Shown here: one piece after another, positions 53,946 to 64,000 of the stretch | Layout: the number at the start of each line of letters is the position of its first letter | Numbering within the stretch: the stretch's first letter is position 1 | NCBI GenBank assembly: GCA_905182985.1 | Contig: CAJJDN010000059.1 | Span: 277,870-341,869, forward strand | Length of the DNA stretch: 64,000 nt | Direction: 5' to 3' | Origin: Paramecium sonneborni | Lineage: Eukaryota; Ciliophora; Oligohymenophorea; Peniculida; Parameciidae | Translations under genes and position numbers: made by a program | The notes under the pieces: generated by a model | Seen by the model: the letters and a program-made list of their open reading frames with translations, nothing else | Told to the model about the DNA's origin: nothing | Databases searched by the model: none

Positions 53946-55178
53946 ATGATCAAAAATAGAGGTTCATCATCTAATAAAACAACCAATCCATTCGCTCTTT
54001 AAATGTAAGACGAAGCAAAAAAAATGGTAAGAATAACTATATCCTTAGGCAGATAAGTTAGCCAAACTTAAACAAAATTTGAATTCATAAAAAATGGAAC
54101 GATCATAAATAAGCAAATAATCAGGAGATATGACAGAAAGCTCTAGATGGCAAAATAATACTACTAATAATAATCAAAGTAAATTCAACTATTAATCAAG
54201 TACTTAAGGATAGACCTCCTTCAAATAAGTCAGAACCTATTGAATCATTTTTGAAATCAATCAAATTAGATACTTATGTCTAAAAATTTAAAGAAAATGG
54301 ATTTGAAGAGTTAGATATACTTTTTGATATTTAAAAAGAATAACTATAACAAATGGAAATACCATTAGGACATTAAATTCGATTAATGAAAAAAATTAGA
54401 GAACTTAAATAAACTACAGAAGTAAACGAAATAGATATTCAAAGTGAATCTAAATATGACTAATTAGAAGGTATAATAATTCAATTAAACTAGAACCATA
54501 AATTGATTTAAGTTTCACTAAACCCATCAAAAGATCTAATCTGCAAAAAGAAAGAAAATCAAGTGCTAAGAAAGTCACATTTCAATAAAATGATAAAAAA
54601 GATGATTATTCAAGCATCCAATAATCTTTACATTCATCATATCTCTTAAATTAACTAGAAGACATTTCTAATTATTTACATGAAAATCATATTGGAGAAT
54701 AATCAGATATAAGCATACAATTCAATTCAGAATAAAATTAATAAGATAACAATAATTTTAGTTCAATATCGGTCTCTAAATAAAAACCTTATGATGAAAA
54801 GAATGTCGCCAATTTAAGAATTAAAAAGGTTGCTTGTTGGAATTGCTTTAAACTACTTGTCAAAGATTATCTTCTAATAGATAGTAACGAATTTTGCAAT
54901 CAAGAATGTTATCGAAAATATAACCATTTATATCTTGTAAGCATTTAATTTTATTTAAGACTTAATGCGTAGGTTGTAATCAATAATTTGATATTAGAAA
55001 TGGAATAATACTCAATGGATGTAGTTTTTGTAATCAGTAGTGTTCTTAGAAATATGATTTCTAAATTATGAAGGATAATAATGAGGAAATTCAAAAATAA
55101 TTCTTAAATTTCAAAGGCAAAGAGTAATAAGAGCGATTCGAAATTTAAAATGGAGATGTTGATTTAAATTTTGATTGA
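53946..55178 (+). CDS. SAM-domain protein with two FCS/MYM-like zinc fingers
   Basis: 380 residues after four introns (22, 22, 23 and 23 nt); two of them end in AAG, and the spliced length divides by three. Residues ~88-150 form a SAM domain (PIESFLKSIKLDTYVQKFKE, GFEELDILFDIQKEQLQQME). The C-terminal ~110 residues carry two related zinc modules: CWNC-x16-CNQEC-YRKY and CVGC-x17-CNQQC-SQKY, resembling FCS/MYM fingers. The middle is Ser/Gln-rich and disordered. SAM plus FCS fingers recalls Polycomb-type adaptors, but the order is reversed and the similarity weak. Its start is 9 bp from that of the PH-START-ORD gene. Confidence 0.8.
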
Positions 55179-55179
55179 A

Positions 55180-55868
55180 TCATACTAAATTATAAAAGAA
55201 TAATATTGTCATCATAGATTTCTTTTTTTATAATTCAAAATAGCTATAATTCTTTTGATTGTGCTGAGATTTTTTCTTATTTGAACAACTTAATTCATAT
55301 TTATTTTATTCAAACTTTTTTGAAAATTGATTCAAATTATATATTTATAACATCTTTCTAAATAATATTTTTTAATTATTATTGAATCTGTATTTACTTG
55401 TTGTTATCAATATGTTATTTTTAGAATTATCTAAAACAGGAATATAAAATTTTTGGTTTTCCCTTTTTCAATTTTAGATAAAACCTCATTGACTAAACAC
55501 ACAAATGAATCATCAATTTCCTATATTAAAAAAAATAAGAAGGATTATGAATGAAAATGGATCTAAGTAGAAGCACAATGATTTTAACTCTAAGTAAAGA
55601 GTTAATTAATTTACATAAATTCAGTTTCTCTCACAATTTCCCATCTACTATTTCTATTTTTTAATTCTTTCAATTTATTACATTTATCTTCCAATTTTCA
55701 ATATGGATGTTTGCGTACAGAATAATATTCAGAAACTAAAGGATTATATTTATTGCCCTTTAAGGTTCTAACAGCAACAGGTGATATACTTTTATCACAT
55801 GTAACTTAAAATGATGGTATATTGAAGAAAGATTAATCGATTTAAAGAATAGGATAACGTGTTTGCAT
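55180..55868 (-). CDS. Small gene of unknown function with an internal in-frame TGA
   Basis: Begins MQTRYPILQIDQSFFNIPSF and reads to TGA at 55698-55700 (56 residues). Beyond that TGA the same frame goes on with plausible sequence (KLEDKCNKLKELKNRNSRWE, EIDDSFVCLVNEVLSKIEK), and a Lys/Ser/Gln-rich segment reaches a TGA at 55180-55182. The joins in the 3' half are unresolved. The residue at the TGA would fit Trp (HPY-?-KLED). It could be a sequencing error, a pseudogene or, less likely, a read-through or selenocysteine codon. It starts 16 bp after the NBP35 stop; see the duplicate at 56601-57115. Confidence 0.4.
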
Positions 55869-55988
55869 ATATTTATAATATTAATCATGACTTTGGTTAT
55901 TCATTTAATGTTTCCAACAATGCTAAATTTAATATTATAAGTTTACAATTAACAATTTAGGTATATGTTTAAGCAGCAATAGAGTCAG
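55354..55988. repeat. Left copy of a 635-bp exact duplication flanking the second N gap
   Basis: Bases 55354-55988 recur at 56601-57235 at a constant offset of 1247 in the parts I compared. This copy holds most of the small unknown gene and from 55885 the last ~100 bases of NBP35, and stops at the first N. Confidence 0.9.
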
Positions 55989-56600
55989 NNNNNNNNNNNN
56001 NNNNNNNNNNNNNNNNNNNNNNNNNNNNNNNNNNNNNNNNNNNNNNNNNNNNNNNNNNNNNNNNNNNNNNNNNNNNNNNNNNNNNNNNNNNNNNNNNNNN
56101 NNNNNNNNNNNNNNNNNNNNNNNNNNNNNNNNNNNNNNNNNNNNNNNNNNNNNNNNNNNNNNNNNNNNNNNNNNNNNNNNNNNNNNNNNNNNNNNNNNNN
56201 NNNNNNNNNNNNNNNNNNNNNNNNNNNNNNNNNNNNNNNNNNNNNNNNNNNNNNNNNNNNNNNNNNNNNNNNNNNNNNNNNNNNNNNNNNNNNNNNNNNN
56301 NNNNNNNNNNNNNNNNNNNNNNNNNNNNNNNNNNNNNNNNNNNNNNNNNNNNNNNNNNNNNNNNNNNNNNNNNNNNNNNNNNNNNNNNNNNNNNNNNNNN
56401 NNNNNNNNNNNNNNNNNNNNNNNNNNNNNNNNNNNNNNNNNNNNNNNNNNNNNNNNNNNNNNNNNNNNNNNNNNNNNNNNNNNNNNNNNNNNNNNNNNNN
56501 NNNNNNNNNNNNNNNNNNNNNNNNNNNNNNNNNNNNNNNNNNNNNNNNNNNNNNNNNNNNNNNNNNNNNNNNNNNNNNNNNNNNNNNNNNNNNNNNNNNN
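55989..56600. other. Assembly gap (612 N)
   Basis: Run of N between the two copies of the 635-bp duplication. The true gap is probably zero or negative, as for the gap at 3181-3533. Confidence 0.97.
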
Positions 56601-57235
56601 CTTTCTAAATAATATTTTTTAATTATTATTGAATCTGTATTTACTTGTTGTTATCAATATGTTATTTTTAGAATTATCTAAAACAGGAATATAAAATTTT
56701 TGGTTTTCCCTTTTTCAATTTTAGATAAAACCTCATTGACTAAACACACAAATGAATCATCAATTTCCTATATTAAAAAAAATAAGAAGGATTATGAATG
56801 AAAATGGATCTAAGTAGAAGCACAATGATTTTAACTCTAAGTAAAGAGTTAATTAATTTACATAAATTCAGTTTCTCTCACAATTTCCCATCTACTATTT
56901 CTATTTTTTAATTCTTTCAATTTATTACATTTATCTTCCAATTTTCAATATGGATGTTTGCGTACAGAATAATATTCAGAAACTAAAGGATTATATTTAT
57001 TGCCCTTTAAGGTTCTAACAGCAACAGGTGATATACTTTTATCACATGTAACTTAAAATGATGGTATATTGAAGAAAGATTAATCGATTTAAAGAATAGG
57101 ATAACGTGTTTGCATATATTTATAATATTAATCATGACTTTGGTTATTCATTTAATGTTTCCAACAATGCTAAATTTAATATTATAAGTTTACAATTAAC
57201 AATTTAGGTATATGTTTAAGCAGCAATAGAGTCAG
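56601..57235. repeat. Right copy of the 635-bp duplication
   Basis: Repeats the start of the small unknown gene (start codon 57113-57115, in-frame TGA at 56945-56947) and the 3' end of NBP35, then continues into the intact NBP35 gene. It begins directly after the last N. The gene fragment here should not be counted as a second gene. Confidence 0.9.
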
Positions 57236-58163
57236 GAGCAGTTTCATAAATGCATTTACCTTTTTCAGCTGATAATAATACTTTTGGTTCAAGTGGTATT
57301 TTGCCAAGAAGTTGTAGGTTATATTATTTACATAATTATAAACCTCCTCCTGTCGTTGGATGAAATATATCAGTATGATGAGAACAATTAGGACATACAA
57401 AACCACTCATATTTTCAACAACTCCAAGAATGTTTGTTTTAGTTTTAATACAAAAACTAATCTCTTTTCTTACATCAGATAATGAAACTTCTTAAGGAGT
57501 TGTAACAATAACTGCTCCATCATTAGGAGTGAGATTTAGGTATTATACAATGGAGATATGTTCATCTGAAGTTCCAGGAGGAGCTAATATAAATGATTTT
57601 AGAAATTACTATCAATAATTAAGAAATCTAATTCTCCCCAGGCAACATCTGTTAAAAATTATTTAATAAGTCCATTCTTTCTTGGTCCTCTCCAAATAAT
57701 AGCTTCATCTTTGTTATCAATCAAAAATCCAATAGACATCACTCCCAAGTTTTCATTTATATAAATAGGTTGCCAACCATTGTTACTAGAATGAACTTCA
57801 CTTGTTTCCAAACCCATCATCCTTGGTATACTTGGTCCGCATATATCAATATCTAATAAACCTACATCAAATCCTTTGGATGCAAGAATATGAGCCAATT
57901 ATGAAGATACCGTACTCTTACCTACTCCTCCTTTTCCTGATAATACTAGTATTTTATGTTTCACTTATTTTAAGTTTGCTATTATTTCAGAATTATCTAA
58001 GAATATATATATGCTTATTACCTAATACTTATTTTCCACCACCAGATGAGCAAAGTTATTGATTTGGACAACCAGCACATGCATCACTTTTCCCCGCTTA
58101 ATCAGAATTAGCTCCTGGACAATGTTCATTTGCATTTTAAGGAATATTTTAATTGTTTTGCAT
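57132..58163 (-). CDS. NBP35: Cytosolic Fe-S cluster assembly scaffold NBP35 (NUBP1)
   Basis: 318 residues after three introns (25, 26 and 24 nt); spliced length divides by three. The N-terminus has CX13CX2CX5C ([20 protein letters not shown] ... C), the [4Fe-4S] site that distinguishes NBP35/NUBP1 from CFD1/NUBP2. Next come the deviant P-loop [10 protein letters not shown], the switch motif [14 protein letters not shown], and [16 protein letters not shown] central C-x2-C (VCPNC) would bind the bridging cluster. NBP35 assembles Fe-S clusters for cytosolic and nuclear proteins with CFD1. It is divergent from the alveolin gene with 60 bp between start codons. Its last ~100 bases are duplicated across the gap. 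Confidence 0.95.
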
Positions 58164-58223
58164 TTACAATATTTTAAATAAATTGATGGGATTTAAAAGA
58201 ATAAAAATAAAATTTATTAAAAA
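58164..58223. promoter_or_regulatory. Short divergent intergenic region (60 bp)
   Basis: Lies between the NBP35 (minus) and alveolin (plus) start codons and must contain both transcription starts. AT-rich, no recognised element. Confidence 0.4.
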
Positions 58224-59482
58224 ATGGCTGAGTATCAACCTTAAGGAATAGTTCAATAACCTGTTTTATTTGGAGCCCCTTAAACAGTAACAGGTTAGCC
58301 ACAATTCGTGAGACCTATAGTTCTAGAGAATTCGACTTTATAACAATAATTTGTAACAAATTAGAATTTGGGTCAAAGTGGATTCTATTAAGGAGGTTAA
58401 GCGATTCTTAATCAACCAATTTTAGGTGCATCAGCAATCAGTTCAAATATAGTGTCTGTAAAAAATAGTATAAAGATAGACTGGACAAGCAGTTAAAGGA
58501 GAATCAAGAATTGAGTATATTCCTTATGAAAAGACAATTATGGAATATGAGGAAGTAAGAAGATAAGTTTAGGTGCCAATAACAAGATAAATAACAGAAT
58601 ATTAAGCTATATAATATGAAACAGAATATATTCCTCAGGTGATCTAAGAAAAAGTGATTGAATATGTGCCAGTAGAGAAAGTAGCAGAAAGAGTCTAATA
58701 TTAAACATTGACCAGATAAAATGTTTTATAAGTAAATTCTTTTATAAAATAGTTTAGAATACTGTTCAATAAGTTTAATAAACATAAGTTCAACCAATAG
58801 TGACAACTTAAACATTTTAAACAACAACTCCAGTTGTATAAACTGTTTAATAACCAATTGTTACTTAAGTGAGTTAACCAATAGTGTAATAATAGGTAAT
58901 TTAAAATGTTCCTTAAACTTATTATTAAACCTATTAATAACCTGTTACAACATAATATGTTTAATAACCTTTAACTGTTCCTGTTTAATAGACAGCTTAA
59001 GTTTATCAAACATAATCGAGCCCAAGAATTAGATAAACTTCATAAATAGTTTAAGCTGCTGCTCCTATTACTACAACTTAAGCTTACGTGTAACCACCTG
59101 TTCTTTACTAAGCATCTCAAACTAGAGTTGGTGCTCCTGTCATTTAAACTTAAATGTAATAATTACCACTAGGTTATCAACCATAAACTTAATAAGTACT
59201 GACTTATTAAGGATAAACTGTATAATAAAATCAACCGAAAATAACTAATTAAACTATTTAAACTAATTAGCCTAATTAAGTATCATCTAAAACTCCAAAA
59301 GTTAGTCAACCACCTTAATAAGCTTCAGTAAGCTAAGTTCCACCAACCTTGGTATTTAATATTTTTTATTTTTATCATAGTAATAATAGCCATAATAGTA
59401 AATATCATAATAACAATAAAATACCACCAATTAGCAATAATAAAAATAGGATAAAGGCTTTTTAGCAAAATTATTCGATTGA
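58224..59482 (+). CDS. Alveolin-type cortical protein, Gln/Val/Pro-rich
   Basis: 393 residues after three introns (22, 26 and 29 nt); spliced length divides by three. Residues ~90-160 hold the alveolin signature of charged repeats around Val/Pro: YEEVRRQVQVPITRQITEYQ, then YIPQVIQEKVIEYVPVEKVA. Downstream, a long stretch of QPIV, QTVQQP and VQQ repeats, with most Gln from TAA, fills the rest, ending KGFLAKLFD. Alveolins form the membrane skeleton under the alveolar sacs of ciliates, dinoflagellates and apicomplexans, so a place in the epiplasm is likely. Confidence 0.85.
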
Positions 59483-59530
59483 AATTATATTAATAGTGCA
59501 TTATAAAATAAATATAAAAATTTTTAATTC

Positions 59531-60116
59531 ATGGCAAAATCATAAAGATCAAAAGTTATGCGTAGATGGAGATCACTTAAAAGAGAACATTTATAAAATG
59601 TTAAAGTGAATACAGATCTTCATGATTTAAATTAAAAATTAGAGGCAACCATACAAAATGTATATTTCAATATATATCTACACACTTTAGAGATTTTAAA
59701 GACCTACTCAACCAAAAAATATGTTTCTTCATCCAAATGATCCGACTGCCTAAATACCAAAATTGAAACCATAACCTATTGTTGATTTTCGAAGTTAATC
59801 TTTACCATACACTGCTACTTAATATGTTGGTGCAAGAAGAAAACCTATATAAGAAGTTGTTTTTAAACCAGAACCTGAAGTCGAAGAAGAAATTGAAATG
59901 AATGATTAACCAATAAATGAATAATAATATGATGAAGCAGATGATTTAATTAATGCAATGGAAGGAGTTAGAGTAAAATCAAAAAGAGAAATTAAAAGAG
60001 AAAATAAAGCTAAAGCTATGGAAGAGATTATACCATTAACTAAAAATAAATAAATAAAAAAAAATAGAAGAAAGGAACAACCAACAAGAAAATCAAAAAA
60101 ATTAATTACCTTTTGA
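59531..60116 (+). CDS. LLPH-like (learning-associated protein/LAPS18) nucleolar protein
   Basis: 184 residues after one 31-nt intron; spliced length divides by three. The N-terminus MAKSQRSKVMRRWRSLKREH matches the hallmark MAKS-x-RSK of LLP homologs. A Gln/Pro region (HPNDPTAQIPKLKPQPIVDF), an acidic middle (EPEVEEEIEMNDQ) and a strongly basic tail (KNRRKEQPTRKSKK) follow. LLP homologs are small basic nucleolar proteins linked to 60S ribosome assembly. It is convergent with midasin, another 60S assembly factor, with 47 bp between stops. Confidence 0.8.
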
Positions 60117-60163
60117 TTTATGTTTATATAAATATATTTATATACAATCACAAATGCCTGCCT

Positions 60164-63100
60164 TCATTCCAATAATTAGTAGTATTATCTTAAAATATTT
60201 ACAAGTACATGATTCAATTCATGTGGAGACTATGATATATAAAACAATTTACTTTTATTATAATATAATATCTAAATGGGAAATCCTCTAAATAATTTCT
60301 TATCTCTATCTTCTATTTATCATTGACAGTTACATAATGAGTAGACTTGATATTTGTTATTGATTAATCTAATTTATATATTAATATTATACCTTCTCTA
60401 TCTAGAATAATAAATACATAGAATATTTGTAGTTCTTCAGCTTCTCTCACTAGAGGTCTCACCATCTTCTTGTTAAACTTACCATCGGACATAATAAAAC
60501 AAATTTATTATGCATTAGAAACTCTAATGTTTTTAAATTTATCTATTGATTCTCTCATAAATCTCATTAAAGATAGTTCACTACTTTGTTTAGATTCAAA
60601 TTCAAAATTAAATTAACCTAAAATGAGAGGACAATCTAATTAAGTAAATGGCTTAGAAAAATCATGTAATAGTCTCATTCCTTCATGAATACTAGCTATA
60701 CCTATTTATCCTGCTTCCATTTTAGATAAAGCTAAGGATAAAGATGTTAAAGACTAAAGTGATAAATAACCTACTTAATTTTCACTCATGCTTAATGAAT
60801 CATCCAAAGCTAAAAGTATTTAAAAAGTTCTTTTTTATGGTTAGGTTCTCCTCAACCATATTTTATCTTTTCTATAATTACTAGCTATATAAGGTATTAT
60901 TTTTTTCATATTTAATCTTTTTCCTGTTTTATAATCTCCTTTTAAAGCAGAAACTTAAGTAGCAATTAAAATAGACTTCAGTTCTTCACAAAGATGAATA
61001 GAACTTTCAAGAACTTCCTATTATAATTTAGGCCACATTTCTAATCCTTTTTATAAATTAGTGTCTACATTTACATCATATCCCAATCTAAAATATTATT
61101 TGATATATTCTTCAATTGATATATCACTTATATTTTTATTTTCAATTTCTATAGGTTAAGGTATTATAAATTCTTTGTTACTCTAATTTTTATTTTCGTT
61201 TTCATTATTTGATTTTTCTTATTCATTATTTATATCTTCTTTTTCTTCATCCATATTTTTACCTTATCCTTTTTCTTTATTCTATTCTCCTTCTCTTTTC
61301 ATTTCTTAAGTTTCATTTTATTAAAATTTAGTTGGTAAATTAGTTATATTATCTCTTTTATGTTATATTTAATCTTTTGATATTTTATAATCATTATCTT
61401 ATAATCCATCTTCATTTTCATTTTCTTCTTAATCACTATCATGAACATTTAGATCCTTTTTGAAATTATCCATATCTTCTTTTGTTAAGTGTTATTCTAA
61501 TGCATCAAATAACTTTTTGATTATTTCTAACTTTGAATCTCCACCTTTTTCTCCTTATTCTTTTTATTTTTAATTCTTATTATCTTTTTCTTATTATTTT
61601 TTATCTTAATCTTCATTATTTTGATTACCTTCTTCTCCTTATTATCCTTAATCTTATGCTTATTCATTTAATTAATCTTCAATATCTTTTTAATTAGTGA
61701 ATAATTAATTTTAATTTTGATCTTCTTATTCCATATTATGATTATCTTATTTTTCTAATTCTTCAGGTTATTTTTACATAATATCTTCATTAATATCTTA
61801 TTTTTCAGGTTCTTATTCCATATTAGGTTCATCAAATTTAATATCTTCTTCTATAGGCATTTGATCTGGATTCTAATTTGATTCTTCATTCATACTTATA
61901 TTATCTTAATTTTATGAATTATTATTATTATTTTCTAATTCTTCAATATTTTCTTCATCCATAGATTCTAATTATTCTCCACCTTTTCCTGCATAATCTT
62001 TTAGATCTTCTCCTGATTCTTACATTGATTCTTCATTATCATCTTCTCCATCTTATTCTTCTTATTCCATCTAACTATTTAAATCATGACTATCTTCATT
62101 TAAATCTTTCATATTTCTTTTTTAATTATTTTACTTTTATTCTCTTTCTTCTTTTGCTTATATTTTTTTATCATCTTTTTCTTCATCAGCATTAAATTCT
62201 ATATCTGATTTCTTTCTATTTGATTTTTATTCATCTTATTCATCCTCATCTTCTTCACTTCCTTAATATTATTTCATATCTTCATTATCTTCATTTACTG
62301 ATGAAAAACCTTCATCCATTGAATTCTTTTCTTATTCTTATTCTTATTCTTCATTCTCTTCATCTTTATTTTATTCTTCATTTTAACCATCAAAATCATT
62401 CTTCATATCAAAAGCATCTTCATTTTTATCTTTTTCTTTATCTTATTCTTATTCTTCTTCTTCAGGTTATTATTATTATTATTATTATTTTTATTCTCCT
62501 AATAATTATTCTTCATATTCAATTTCTTTTGTAACATTCTATTCTCCCTTTCCTTCTCCAATACCTGTTCCTGCTTAAAAATTTTCTGCATTTTCTTCTC
62601 CATTTTCATCCTAATCTTCTTCTTTTTAACAAAATCCTTAAACTATTATATTACATAGTATACTCGTCATAAAATATAAAAATTTACAACTATATTCTAA
62701 ATTCTTTATTATTAAATTTAATTTCTATTAATCAATTCCATGTTTATTGAATGAATTTAATATTTTAATTTCTCCAGCTAATAAATTTTCTTCTTATTCA
62801 AGATTCTTTATATATTTTGCATATACTATTTATATCTTTTCTTAATTTATTTGTTATTTTTCTTAATTCTCTATATTCTAATTTATAGAATTAATCTTTA
62901 ATGATGATAAATAATCATATAATTATTTTAAAATGTGGTATAAACTTTCATATTTAACATTATAATTACGAAACTTTGATTCAATTAAAGCAAGTAATAA
63001 TGCTAAAGATTATTCATCTTATTTTATATTAAAATCATTTAATTATTCATAAATATCAGTTTCTTTAAAACAATTTAAATAATCTTATGGAACAATTTAA

Positions 63101-64000
63101 ATTTTCTTTATAATTGTCTCATTTTCATTTTTAATTAATGGTCTAATTAATTTAAATTAATGATTCAACTTTCTAATATAATCTAATATTAGAGAAAGTG
63201 ATTTAGTTGAATATTCTGCAGGTACAAATTTCCCTATTTATAAAACTGATTATTCCATAACAGATATTGCTTTATAGTAATAAAATGAAGCTTTTGAAAT
63301 TAAAGGATGAGCTTCATTTTATAATAAATGATTATCTTCTTTATATGTTTAATGCATTCTTAATCCCAATAATGTACTTATATATTCCTAAAAGTTTTTT
63401 AAAGCAGCTAATTTTGAATTAGATTTTTAATCTTTTAAATTCTTAACTCTCTCTAAACTTTGTTCAATTATATTTTAAAGCAACTAATAGAATGATTTAG
63501 ATATTTAAGGCTTTTATTAAAATTATTTAGATTTTAATAAGAATCCTTCTATACAATCAGTAAATTCATCTTATAATTGAGTTTTAATAACAAGTTTTTA
63601 CAATTTTTCATTCAAATAAGATCTAAATCTACCTTAAACTTTAATTAATTTTCCATGCATTTTATGTGATGTTTATTATACAATTATATAATTTTTGGAT
63701 TCCCAACTTACTAATTTACGATATTCAGCTACTTCCTTAATATATCCTTAAACAGTTGATCCTAACTATTAATTATATGTATCTACAAATATTGAACTTT
63801 ATTCAATATGTTAAGATATTAATTATCTCTATGTTTAATTTACATATTAAAGTATTTATCTAAGCATAATTATTCTTATTTCAAATACTCCTATATCACA
63901 TTCATTTAAATATGTCTTAAGTGAGTTATGTGATAAATCTCTTAACAATTTAAATAATATAATACTTTCAACACACCAAAGTTCTTAAATCTTATTAGCT
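60164..64000 (-). CDS. MDN1: Midasin (MDN1/Rea1), C-terminal part
   Basis: The 5' part lies beyond the window. At the C-terminus a VWA/MIDAS domain is evident: KIWLRRTQPQKRTFQILLA, then the metal-binding DxSxS in LDDSLSMS, GQIGIASIHEGMRLLHDFSK, ICFIMSDGKFNKKMVRPL and IRNYLEDFPF. A 23-nt intron near 60235-60257 leads to the final NHVLVNILRQYYQLLE and TGA at 60164-60166. Ahead of this, 61200-62640 is a very long Asp/Glu/Gln/Ser-rich tract, as in all midasins, and 62640-64000 is helical linker. Midasin is the giant AAA ATPase that uses its MIDAS domain to pull assembly factors off pre-60S ribosomes. Confidence 0.92.
61200..62640 (-). repeat. Long Asp/Glu/Gln-rich low-complexity tract in midasin
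   Basis: Plus strand is a TTC/ATC/TTA-rich tract; on the minus strand it codes for mostly Glu, Asp, Gln, Ser and Asn. It matches the acidic linker that precedes the MIDAS domain. The plus-strand Leu/His-rich ORF at 62220-62534 is a shadow. Confidence 0.75.

Noticed and set aside
62220..62534. Leu/His/Ile-rich plus-strand ORF.
   Set aside because: Antisense shadow of midasin's acidic tract.

Overview
The window looks like a macronuclear scaffold of a ciliate, almost certainly Paramecium or a close relative. Reading TAA and TAG as glutamine and TGA as the only stop opens long conserved proteins on both strands. Introns are tiny (about 20-33 nt, GTA...TAG, less often AAG or CAG). The DNA is very AT-rich and genes are packed with intergenic distances of about 10 to 600 bp. 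In most genes, removing these mini-introns gives spliced lengths that are exact multiples of three, which I used as a check. The species cannot be fixed from the sequence alone.

Layout. 1-6 kb: end of a coiled-coil protein, a B-box/coiled-coil gene, a CDKL-type kinase, then a tandem cathepsin X-like protease whose first domain has lost its catalytic cysteine. An N gap lies here, flanked by an 801-bp exact duplication. 5.9-11 kb: a VPS8-like CORVET subunit and a small MGC (myristoylation-type) protein. 11-21.4 kb (minus): a divergent cyclophilin and a ~9.7 kb gene of unknown function. 21.7-25.7 kb: a pseudokinase-ANTH-Gln/Asn-rich-kinase fusion. 25.7-33.1 kb: a small CaaX protein, a small unknown gene, an LRRC34-like LRR protein and a 1728-aa LRR protein. 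33.2-42.6 kb: a lipocalin, a cyclic-nucleotide-gated-type K+ channel with a zinc knuckle, an unknown gene and a large coiled-coil gene (CCDC180-like). 43-55 kb: a VDAC-like porin, a mini C2H2 gene, a large TPR protein, a PH-polyQ-START-OSBP fusion and a SAM/zinc-finger protein. 55-60 kb: a second gap with a 635-bp flanking duplication, the iron-sulfur scaffold NBP35, an alveolin and LLPH. 60.2-64 kb: the C-terminal part of midasin (MDN1/Rea1).

Themes are membrane traffic and lipid transfer (VPS8, pseudokinase-ANTH, PH-START-ORD, SAM protein), cilia and cortex (CDKL kinase, CCDC180-like, LRRC34-like, alveolin) and ribosome or Fe-S biogenesis (NBP35, LLPH, midasin). These are neighbours, not operons.

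The most notable observations are two multidomain fusions that gene callers would probably split or frame-shift, three divergent gene pairs whose start codons are only 7-11 bp apart, a half-dead double cathepsin, and a few single-base frame breaks that look like homopolymer errors. Both assembly gaps appear to be artefacts of unmerged overlapping contig ends.
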